Below are positions 27,051-33,005 of a DNA stretch of 33,005 bases, one piece after another. Position 1 is the first letter of the stretch. Each line of letters starts with the position of its first letter. This DNA is from an uncultured Opitutia bacterium. GTDB taxonomy: Bacteria > Verrucomicrobiota > Verrucomicrobiia > Opitutales > Opitutaceae. Position numbers and translations under genes: made by a program. Location of the stretch: NCBI GenBank assembly GCA_903855985.1, contig CAIOAO010000073.1, positions 1-33,005 of the forward strand. Direction: 5' to 3'. The notes below the pieces were generated by a model, which saw nothing but the letters and a program-made list of their open reading frames with translations, was not told the origin of the DNA and made no database searches.

Positions 27051-27499
27051 TAACCGCGAATCGACGCGAATTAACGCGAATGGTCGGAAAGGACTAGTCG
27101 CTCCCACTCAAGTTTCGCACGCTTGAAGTTGAGGACCAGGCCGACTCGGCAACCGGTGATACGGAGATAGTTAAGCATCTGGCCACGCTCATGATCGGTA
27201 ATGCGGTCGATAATCTTGGTTTCGATGATGACGGAACCAAAGGCGATCAGGTCGGGCACATACTCTGAGACTTGCACGGACTTATACACCACGGGAAAGC
27301 GTTTTTGCTGTTCGCAAGGGATCTTGGCCGCCGCGAGTTCCACCACCAAGGCATTTTCATAGGGCTTCTCATGCAAGCCATGCCCAATTCCGTTTAGAAC
27401 TTCCAAGGCTGCCCCGACCAAACGGTAAATCTCCTGTCTCATTAACACGTCATCGGATTCCATATCCGATTCGCGTTAATTCGCGTCCATTCGCGGTTA
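27051..27499. repeat. 31-base inverted repeats bounding the GxxExxY gene
   Basis: The arms 27051-27081 and 27469-27499 are inverted copies matching at 30 of 31 positions, with outer ends taaccgcgaat and an internal cgcgaatt/gacgcgaa ten-base periodicity. They enclose only the GxxExxY gene, whose stop codon lies inside the left arm and whose ATG is five bases from the right arm. The same arm sequence occurs at 1505-1601. No flanking target duplication was evident. Confidence 0.85.
27071..27463 (-). CDS. GxxExxY-family protein inside a repeat-bounded element
   Basis: A 130-residue protein of the GxxExxY family (PDDEXK_3-like). The name motif is at GLHEKPYENAL (about residues 29-39); VVYKSVQVSEYVPDLIAFG and VIIETKIIDRITDHERGQML carry the D-x-n-(E)-x-K pattern of the restriction-nuclease-like fold (Asp near 71, Glu-Thr-Lys near 81-83), and YLRITGCRVGLVLNF follows. 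Function is unknown; a nuclease-like role is suggested only by the fold. Base composition is lower in G+C than its neighbours, consistent with acquisition. Its last codons and TAA stop are made from the left inverted repeat, so gene and repeat move or evolve as one unit. It interrupts the arginine gene cluster between argF and argG. Confidence 0.82.
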   Translation of the reverse strand: MESDDVLMRQEIYRLVGAALEVLNGIGHGLHEKPYENALVVELAAAKIPCEQQKRFPVVYKSVQVSEYVPDLIAFGSVIIETKIIDRITDHERGQMLNYLRITGCRVGLVLNFKRAKLEWERLVLSDHSR

Positions 27500-27504
27500 C
27501 GAAA

Positions 27505-28452
27505 TCAGGTGCGCCTTTTTTCCGTTAGCGCCGCGAGGATGGCCTTCTGCATGTGCAGGCGGTTCTCGGCCTGGTCGAAGATGATCGAGCGCGGGTTGTC
27601 GAGCACGGCCTGCTCGACCTCCTCGCCGGCGTGGGCCGGGAGGCAGTGCATGAACAGGGCGTCGCGCTTCGCTGCGGCAAACAGCTTCGCTGTCACCGCG
27701 TAGGGCTTCATGTCCGCGACCCGCTGCGCGTCCTCCTCTTCCTGGCCCATGCTCGTCCACACGTCGGTGTAGACGATGTCGGCGTCCTTCACCGCCTCGT
27801 AAGGGTCGCTGGTGAAATGATAATCGGGCGCGCGGCCCTCCGCCTTGAGCTGGGCCTGGATTTCCGGGCTCGGCGCATAACCGGCCGGGCCGGCGAGCGA
27901 GATCTTCATCCCAAACAGGCTCGCGCCGAGGATCCACGAGTTGGCCATGTTGAAGGCCGTGTCGCCGAGGTAGGCGATCTTGCGGCCCTTCAGCGCCGCC
28001 ACGAGATCGCCGCCCGGGGCGGCCCAGCGCTCGGCCGCGGTGAAGGCGTCGGTGTAGATCTGGCAGGGGTGCAGGAAGTCGGTCAGCGCGTTGATCACCG
28101 GCACGGTGGCGTGCTTCGTCAGCTCCACCACGTCCGCATGGTCGTACGTCCGCACGATCAGGCCGTGCACAAAGCGCGAGAGCACCTTGGCGGTGTCCTG
28201 GATGGTCTCGCCCCGCCCGAACTGGATGTCGTTCTTGTTCAGGAACAGGGGATTGCCGCCCAGCTCATGAATGCCGACCTCGAAGGAGACCCGGGTGCGC
28301 GTGCTCGACTTGGCGAAGATCATCGCCCACGTCTGCCCGCCCAGCACCGGCGCCGCCGGCTGGCCACGGCCCTGCTTCAAACGACGCGCCGCGGCAAAGA
28401 GCCCCGGCAATTCGTTGGCCGCAAAGTCCGTTTCCTTGATGAAATGCTTCAT
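27505..28452 (-). CDS. argF: Ornithine carbamoyltransferase
   Basis: A 315-residue enzyme making citrulline from ornithine and carbamoyl phosphate. Motifs present are the carbamoyl-phosphate loop STRTR (50-54), HPCQ, and FMHCLPAH near the C-terminus. ATG at 28452 (MKHFIKETDF) is chosen because it gives the family length and start; the frame is open 13 codons further upstream without family similarity. The stop lies six bases from the outer edge of the inverted repeat around the GxxExxY gene. argD ends about 60 bases upstream. Confidence 0.95.
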   Translation of the reverse strand: MKHFIKETDFAANELPGLFAAARRLKQGRGQPAAPVLGGQTWAMIFAKSSTRTRVSFEVGIHELGGNPLFLNKNDIQFGRGETIQDTAKVLSRFVHGLIVRTYDHADVVELTKHATVPVINALTDFLHPCQIYTDAFTAAERWAAPGGDLVAALKGRKIAYLGDTAFNMANSWILGASLFGMKISLAGPAGYAPSPEIQAQLKAEGRAPDYHFTSDPYEAVKDADIVYTDVWTSMGQEEEDAQRVADMKPYAVTAKLFAAAKRDALFMHCLPAHAGEEVEQAVLDNPRSIIFDQAENRLHMQKAILAALTEKRRT

Positions 28453-28513
28453 GAAAGCCGGAAGGTATAAACCCTCCGCCGGTCTTTCCACGAGTGAAAA
28501 GTGCGTCCTGCGG

Positions 28514-29731
28514 TCAGGCCTTGGCCGTCAGGACCGCGCGGAAGATTTCGACCGAGCGGGCCAGTTCCTCGGCCGTCGCAATGAACGGCGGCAGCACGCG
28601 GATGGCGTTCCCGCCCGAGCCGACGACCAGCAGGCCGCGCTCGCGCAGGGCCGTCAGGTAGGGCGCCGTGTCGGACGCAAATTGCAGGCCGATCAGGAAG
28701 CCCCGGCCCCGGACGCCGGTGAGCTGCTTCGGGAACTCGGCCGCGAGTTTCTTAAAGTCCTCGATCCAGGGGCCGCTCAGCGCGGTGACCTTCTCAAGGA
28801 GCTTGTCGCGCGCCAGCACGTCCAGCACCGCCAGCCCGGCCGCACACGCGAGCGGCGTGCCGCCAAAGGTGGTGCCGTGTGAACCCGGCGTAAACAGGTC
28901 GGCGAACCGGTCACTGATCCAGACCGCCCCGATGGGAAACCCGCCGCCGAGCCCCTTGGCCATGGCGATGGCGTCCGGCCGCACGCCGGCATGCTCGAAC
29001 GCGTAGAATTTGCCCGTCCGCCCCACCCCGCACTGCACTTCGTCAAGCAGCAGCAGCAGGTTGTGTTTGTCACAGAGCTGGCGCAGCCCGCGCAGGAATT
29101 CCGGCGTGCAGGGATGGATGCCGGACTCGCCCTGGATGGACTCGACCAGGATGGCGGAGGTCTGGTCATCAATCAGGTCGGCAAAGCTCTGCAGGTTGTT
29201 CAGCTCGCCGAAGACAAAGCCCGGCACGAGCGGCCGGAAGCCCTTCTGGATCTTCTCCTGCGGCGTCGCGCTCATGCCGCCGAACATGCGGCCGTGAAAA
29301 GCGTTCTGGGCGCAGATGACCTTGTAGCATTTTCCCTCCTCGCCGCTCTTGGCGACCCCATGCAGCCGGGAAAGCTTGATCATCGCCTCGTCGGCCTCGC
29401 CGCCGCTGTTGCAGAAGAACACCCGGCCCGGGCCCGCGTAGCCCACGATGCGCTTCGCGAGTTCGCCCTGGTTGGGATGGCGGAAGAGGTTGCTGACATG
29501 GATGAGCTCGCCGGCCTGGCGCGCGATCGCGGCCACCCAGTCCGGATGGCAGTGCCCCAGCGCGTTGACGGCGATGCCGGAGGTGAAGTCGAGGTAGCAG
29601 TTCCCCGCGTCATCCCAGATCTGCGTGCCGCGGCCGCGCACGACCGTGATGGGCGCGCGGGCATAATTCTTCAACACGTTCGCGTCGTAGAGCTCGGCGG
29701 TGTTGGTCCGGACGATGGAGGGCGGGTTCAT
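28514..29731 (-). CDS. argD: Acetylornithine aminotransferase
   Basis: A 405-residue class III PLP aminotransferase converting N-acetylglutamate semialdehyde to N-acetylornithine. Evidence is FCNSGGEADEAMIKL, NAFHGRMFGGMSAT, LLLLDEVQCGVGRTG with Asp230, and the PLP lysine Lys259 in AMAKGLGGGFPIGAVW. The start ATG at 29731 directly abuts a hairpin repeat; the reading frame runs into the repeat upstream but that part is not family sequence. The class also includes succinylornithine and ornithine transaminases, but position between argB and argF settles the role. Confidence 0.95.
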   Translation of the reverse strand: MNPPSIVRTNTAELYDANVLKNYARAPITVVRGRGTQIWDDAGNCYLDFTSGIAVNALGHCHPDWVAAIARQAGELIHVSNLFRHPNQGELAKRIVGYAGPGRVFFCNSGGEADEAMIKLSRLHGVAKSGEEGKCYKVICAQNAFHGRMFGGMSATPQEKIQKGFRPLVPGFVFGELNNLQSFADLIDDQTSAILVESIQGESGIHPCTPEFLRGLRQLCDKHNLLLLLDEVQCGVGRTGKFYAFEHAGVRPDAIAMAKGLGGGFPIGAVWISDRFADLFTPGSHGTTFGGTPLACAAGLAVLDVLARDKLLEKVTALSGPWIEDFKKLAAEFPKQLTGVRGRGFLIGLQFASDTAPYLTALRERGLLVVGSGGNAIRVLPPFIATAEELARSVEIFRAVLTAKA

Positions 29732-29736
29732 GAAAT

Positions 29737-29807
29737 TTTCGATTTTTGGATTTTCGAGTTTCGATTTCAGATCAGACGAATCGAAACTCGAAAATCGAAA
29801 ATCGAAA
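29737..29807. repeat. Intergenic hairpin repeat between argB and argD
   Basis: Left arm 29737-29766 (tttcgattttt...gagtttcgatt) is an inverted copy of right arm 29779-29807 (aatcgaaactcgaaaatcg...), with one small gap or mismatch and a 12-base loop. Arms are made of a repeated tttcga/tcgaaa unit. The element is AT-rich in a GC-rich region and fills most of the 82-base gap between argB and argD. It would form a long RNA stem and also touches the argD leader. It differs in sequence from the repeats at 1505 and 27051. Confidence 0.75.
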
Positions 29808-29813
29808 TTGGCG

Positions 29814-30695
29814 TCAGCCTTGGACGATCTCGGTGCCGATGCCGTTGGTGGTGAAGATCTCCAGCAGGAGGCTGTGCGGCAGGCGGCCGTCGATGAAGTG
29901 GACGCGCTGGACGCCTTCCTCGAGCGCACGGATGGCGCTCTGGACCTTCGGGCGCATGCCCTTGTCGATGACGCCCTTCTTCTTCAGGTCATCGACCTGG
30001 CTGATCTTGAGCGTGGAAATCAGCGACTCGGGGTCCGCCGGGTTGGCGAGCAGCCCGGGCACGTCACTCATGTAAACCAGCCGGCGGGCGCGCAGCGCGC
30101 TCGCGACGCGGCCCGCCACGAGGTCGGCGTTCACATTGTAAGGCTTGCCGTCGAGGCCCTCGGCCACGGGCGAGATGACGGGGATGAAGCCGTCCGCCAT
30201 CTCCTTCTTGATGAGTTTCACCTTCACCTCGGTCACGTCGCCGACGTAGCCGAGGTCCACGGCGTTGCCGTTGTCGTCCTTGGTCATCTTCTCGCAGACC
30301 AGCACGGTGTCGCCCGGGAGGCCCTTCGGCCGGCCCTTGGCCGAGCTGATGGCGTCGCAGACGTCCTTGTTGACGATCTCATCGAGCGTTTTCTTCACGA
30401 CGGCGATCGTGGCCTCGTCGGTCACCCGCTGGCCGTTGATGAAATTGGCCTTCAGGCCGGAGGACTCCATCGCGCGGGTGATGGCCTTGCCGCCGCCGTG
30501 CACGACGACGACGCTGATGCCCGCCGCCGCGAGGAACGCGATGTCGTAGGCGACGCGCGTGCGGGCGACCGGGTCGGGGTCGTCCATGAAGCTCCCGCCG
30601 TACTTGACCACGAAGATCGAGCCCCGGAAGTCCTGGATGTAGGGCAGCGCCTCGATCAGCACCCTGGCCTTCGCCGTGATTTCAGCGACATTCAT
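29814..30695 (-). CDS. argB: Acetylglutamate kinase
   Basis: A 293-residue amino-acid kinase that phosphorylates N-acetylglutamate, the usual control point of arginine synthesis. [12 protein letters not shown] (Lys31), [43 protein letters not shown] and [10 protein letters not shown] are typical. The N-terminal extension (about residues 1-25, [20 protein letters not shown]) is of the type found in the arginine-sensitive hexameric enzymes, so feedback inhibition is likely (inference). It is the first gene of the minus-strand arginine cluster, divergent from argJ across 207 bases in which I see no definite promoter. Confidence 0.96.
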   Translation of the reverse strand: MNVAEITAKARVLIEALPYIQDFRGSIFVVKYGGSFMDDPDPVARTRVAYDIAFLAAAGISVVVVHGGGKAITRAMESSGLKANFINGQRVTDEATIAVVKKTLDEIVNKDVCDAISSAKGRPKGLPGDTVLVCEKMTKDDNGNAVDLGYVGDVTEVKVKLIKKEMADGFIPVISPVAEGLDGKPYNVNADLVAGRVASALRARRLVYMSDVPGLLANPADPESLISTLKISQVDDLKKKGVIDKGMRPKVQSAIRALEEGVQRVHFIDGRLPHSLLLEIFTTNGIGTEIVQG

Positions 30696-30902
30696 CGCGG
30701 TTAAAGCGCGCGGCCCGGGGCCGCGGAAAGGTCGGAGGAGAGATGATCGGTGCTCACGGGAATGATTTGGGCGAAGTCAGGAAAAGAAATAAGGCACAGC
30801 TGCCGCGCATTTCCACAAAAATTTTCACGCCGCGCGACCCGCGCGGACTCGTCACAATAAAATCTGCTTCACTCCGGGGCCCCGCCCGCGCAGTTCTTTT
30901 CC

Positions 30903-32219
30903 GTGCCCAGCACAAATCTCACGTTCGCTTCCCGCGCCGCCCACCGTGCCTGGCTCGCCGCCGAGGGTGCCCTGCCCGCGGGTTTCCGCGTCGGCACGGT
31001 GCGCTTTGATTTCATCCCGCGCGAGGCGCCCAAGCCCGCGAAGATGACGCTCACGCTCATCGCGCTCGACCGGCCCACGCCGGATTTCGCCGCGGTCTTC
31101 ACGCGCAACGCCTTTCCCGGCGCCCCGGTCATCGTCGGCCGCCAGCGGCTTGGCGCCGCCTCCCTCGGCGCGATCATCGTGAACAACAAGATCTCGAACG
31201 TCTGCGCCCCCGGCGGCGTGGAGGCGTCCGAGCGCGTTTGCGCGGAAACCGCCCGGCTGCTGCAGCTCGGCGCCAGCCAGATCCTGCCCAGCTCCACCGG
31301 CGTCATCGGCTGGGGCTTGCCGGTGGACGCGATGATCACCGCCCTGCCCTCGGTCACCGCGGCCCTCGCGCCCGGCTCCATCCTGCCCGCCGCCGAGGGC
31401 ATCGTGACAACCGATCTTTACCCGAAAATCCGCCGCGCGACCGTCGGCGGCGGCTCCATCGTCGGCATCGCCAAGGGCGCGGGCATGATCGAGCCTAACA
31501 TGGCCACGATGCTCGTCTATGTGCTGACCGACATCGCCATCCCGCGCGCCACGCTGCGCGCAATGCTCACCCGGGTCGTCAACACCAGCTTCAACACCAT
31601 CAGCGTGGATAGCGACACCAGCACCTCGGACACCGTCGCGTTGCTGTCCTCCGGCCAAGTCTCCGGCGTGGACCAGGCCGCCTTTGAGCAGGCGCTCACC
31701 ACCGTCTGCCGCGACCTCGCGGAGGACGTCGTGCGCAATGGCGAGGGTGTCCGCCATGTGATCCGGGTGTCCGTCCAGCGCGCCGCCACCGTGGAACTCG
31801 CCCGCGACCTCGGCAAGGCGATCGTCAACGCCCCGCTCTTCAAGTGCGCCGTCGCCGGCAATGACCCCAATGTCGGCCGGCTCGTCCAGGCCATCGGCAA
31901 ACACGTCGGCGCGCACGCCCCCGGCACCGACCTGTCGAAGCTCAGGCTCACGCTCGGGGGCATCGAGATTTTCTCCGGCGGGGTGTTCCAACTGAACCCC
32001 GACAAGGAAAAGGCGCTCGTCGCCCACCTGAAGGGCGCCGAGCTCTACGCCAGCGCCACGCCCAAGGACGGCGTGTTCACCGCCCCCATCGACTATCCGC
32101 CACACGAACGCTGCGTGGAGCTCAACGTGGACCTCGGCAGCGGCACCGCCGCCGCAGTCGTCCTCGGCGGCGACCTCACCCACGAATACATCAGCGAAAA
32201 CGCCGACTACCGGAGCTAG
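30903..32219 (+). CDS. argJ: Bifunctional glutamate N-acetyltransferase / ornithine acetyltransferase
   Basis: A 438-residue ArgJ, which recycles the acetyl group from N-acetylornithine to glutamate. The self-cleavage site is visible: KGAGMIEPNMATML, with cleavage expected between Ala201 and Thr202. SSTGVIGWGLP (130-140), SFNTISVDSDTSTSDT and VAGNDPNVGR support the call. Start is GTG at 30903 after a pyrimidine-rich leader. It is about 30 residues longer than many ArgJ proteins, partly at the N-terminus. Presence of argJ indicates the cyclic pathway, but whether it is mono- or bifunctional cannot be read from sequence. Its stop overlaps the convergent esterase stop in a CTAG. Confidence 0.95.
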   Translation: MPSTNLTFASRAAHRAWLAAEGALPAGFRVGTVRFDFIPREAPKPAKMTLTLIALDRPTPDFAAVFTRNAFPGAPVIVGRQRLGAASLGAIIVNNKISNVCAPGGVEASERVCAETARLLQLGASQILPSSTGVIGWGLPVDAMITALPSVTAALAPGSILPAAEGIVTTDLYPKIRRATVGGGSIVGIAKGAGMIEPNMATMLVYVLTDIAIPRATLRAMLTRVVNTSFNTISVDSDTSTSDTVALLSSGQVSGVDQAAFEQALTTVCRDLAEDVVRNGEGVRHVIRVSVQRAATVELARDLGKAIVNAPLFKCAVAGNDPNVGRLVQAIGKHVGAHAPGTDLSKLRLTLGGIEIFSGGVFQLNPDKEKALVAHLKGAELYASATPKDGVFTAPIDYPPHERCVELNVDLGSGTAAAVVLGGDLTHEYISENADYRS

Positions 32220-33005
32220 GCTTTCGGCGTCCCGAACAGTTCCGCCAGTCCGGCGCGATAGGCATCCGGCAGGGCGTTGAAGTGGTGCCGCTTGGGAAAA
32301 CGCTGCGACGTCCAGTGCAGGCCCTGAAAGGGTTTCGCCGCGAGCTGGGCCTCCAGCAAGGTGAGATCGCCCGTCATCGAGTCCGAGTCCTTCTCCCCCA
32401 CGCTGAGTGCGAGGTGCGCCGACAGGGAGGCCTGGCGGTCGCGCAGGCGCTGGGCCTGGCCCAGGATATTGCGGTCGTCCCACCACACCGATGGGGCCCC
32501 GGCCAGGTAGTGGGTGAAAAAAGGCTTCGCCTGAAACAGCGCGTACAGCACCAGCAGCGAGCCCAGCGAGTAGCCGGCAATCCCACGCGGCGAAGATTTC
32601 ACCGGGTAGCGTCGCTCGATTTCCGGCCAGAGTGTGGCGGTGAGGAATTTCAAAAACGGCTTCGCCCCACCGCTGGTGGGTTCAAAGGAGTGCGCCGTCG
32701 GCGTGTAGTCGCGTCCGCGCTGGTTCGTGCCCTTGCCGTAACTCGCGCCGTACCCCACCCCGACCAGCAGCAGCGGTGGAAGCTTGCCGGCCTGGCGGAG
32801 CGCCTGGTACGCCGCGACCGCGGCCTCAAACTGGTCGTCGCCATCGAGGCACAGCACCGTGGGCCAGGGCCCGGGGGTCTGCGCCGCGTCAGGCGCGAAA
32901 ACATAGAGCCAATACTCCGTGCCGGTCTCAGGGGAGGACAACTTGAAGGCGGGCTGCATGCGAATCACCGCAGGAAACCCGGATCCTGATCCGCCGCAAC
33001 CGCCA
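32216..33005 (-). CDS. Alpha/beta-hydrolase esterase (esterase D / IroE-like), probable lipoprotein, 5' end beyond window
   Basis: The hydrolase domain reads from about MQPAFKLSSPETGTEYWLYVFAP, with the oxyanion region LCLDGDDQF, VGYGASYGKGTNQRGRDYTP, nucleophile elbow GYSLGS, a probable acid in SVGEKDSDS and His in RHHFNAL. This is the esterase D / enterochelin-esterase-like family (PF00756). Possible starts are GTG 32968 and ATG 32959. However, the frame stays open to base 33005 and reads GGCGGSGSGFPAVIRM, which looks like a lipobox cysteine followed by a Gly/Ser linker, so I believe the true start and signal peptide lie outside the window and the protein is membrane-anchored. The substrate is unknown. 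It is convergent with argJ, sharing CTAG at the stops. Confidence 0.72.
   Translation of the reverse strand, partial: GGCGGSGSGFPAVIRMQPAFKLSSPETGTEYWLYVFAPDAAQTPGPWPTVLCLDGDDQFEAAVAAYQALRQAGKLPPLLLVGVGYGASYGKGTNQRGRDYTPTAHSFEPTSGGAKPFLKFLTATLWPEIERRYPVKSSPRGIAGYSLGSLLVLYALFQAKPFFTHYLAGAPSVWWDDRNILGQAQRLRDRQASLSAHLALSVGEKDSDSMTGDLTLLEAQLAAKPFQGLHWTSQRFPKRHHFNALPDAYRAGLAELFGTPKA

Noticed and set aside
30852-32486. A 544-codon minus-strand frame opposite argJ
   Set aside because: Antisense to argJ, whose motifs and self-cleavage site are intact; composition is shadow-like.

Overview
The window is a GC-rich (about two thirds G+C by eye) stretch of a Gram-negative chromosome. It most resembles Verrucomicrobiota of the Opitutaceae type. 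This is an inference from three things: a TonB-dependent receptor without a SusD partner, multi-domain pectin enzymes, and start codons that almost all lack a Shine-Dalgarno sequence. No rRNA, tRNA, CRISPR array, insertion sequence or phage gene was seen. No gap between genes exceeds 300 bases.

Region 1 (1-16051, minus strand) is a pectin and hexuronate utilisation locus. In transcription order it holds a TonB-dependent receptor, a probable terminator, kduI, kduD, a DUF4861 protein, a pectin methylesterase, a GH105-GH28 fusion, an ExuT-type MFS transporter, a three-domain SGNH esterase/PL10 pectate lyase/alpha-beta hydrolase, an SDR probably acting as mannonate oxidoreductase, and tagaturonate epimerase uxaE (cut by the window edge). 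Spacing is very tight, with several ATGA or TGATG overlaps. The inferred route is: demethylate, deacetylate and cleave pectin; import oligomers; release unsaturated residues with GH105 and send them through KduI and KduD to 2-keto-3-deoxygluconate; send saturated galacturonate through ExuT, (UxaC, not in view), UxaE and the SDR to mannonate. Divergent from the receptor lies an IclR-family regulator (16287-17105) followed by a LarA-type nickel-pincer racemase/epimerase homologue (17130-18425), whose best fit to the context is a sugar-acid epimerase.

Region 2 (18422-21389) holds an ECF-type S component, rsmE, rsmD and a metallo-beta-lactamase-fold hydrolase. Region 3 (21557-25609, plus strand) is a four-gene operon: an exported protein with repeated W-P-[LF] motifs, then mlaE, mlaF and mlaD of a lipid-trafficking ABC system, each starting within a few bases of the previous stop.

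Region 4 (25769-32219) is arginine biosynthesis: argB, argD, argF and argG on the minus strand and argJ divergent. Between argF and argG sits a small GxxExxY-family gene bounded by a 31-base inverted repeat. The same repeat, without the gene, fills the gap between the SDR and uxaE at 1505-1601. A second, unrelated hairpin repeat lies between argB and argD. The window ends in an esterase whose reading frame stays open to the edge with a lipoprotein-like Cys-Gly-Gly-Ser stretch, so its true start lies outside.
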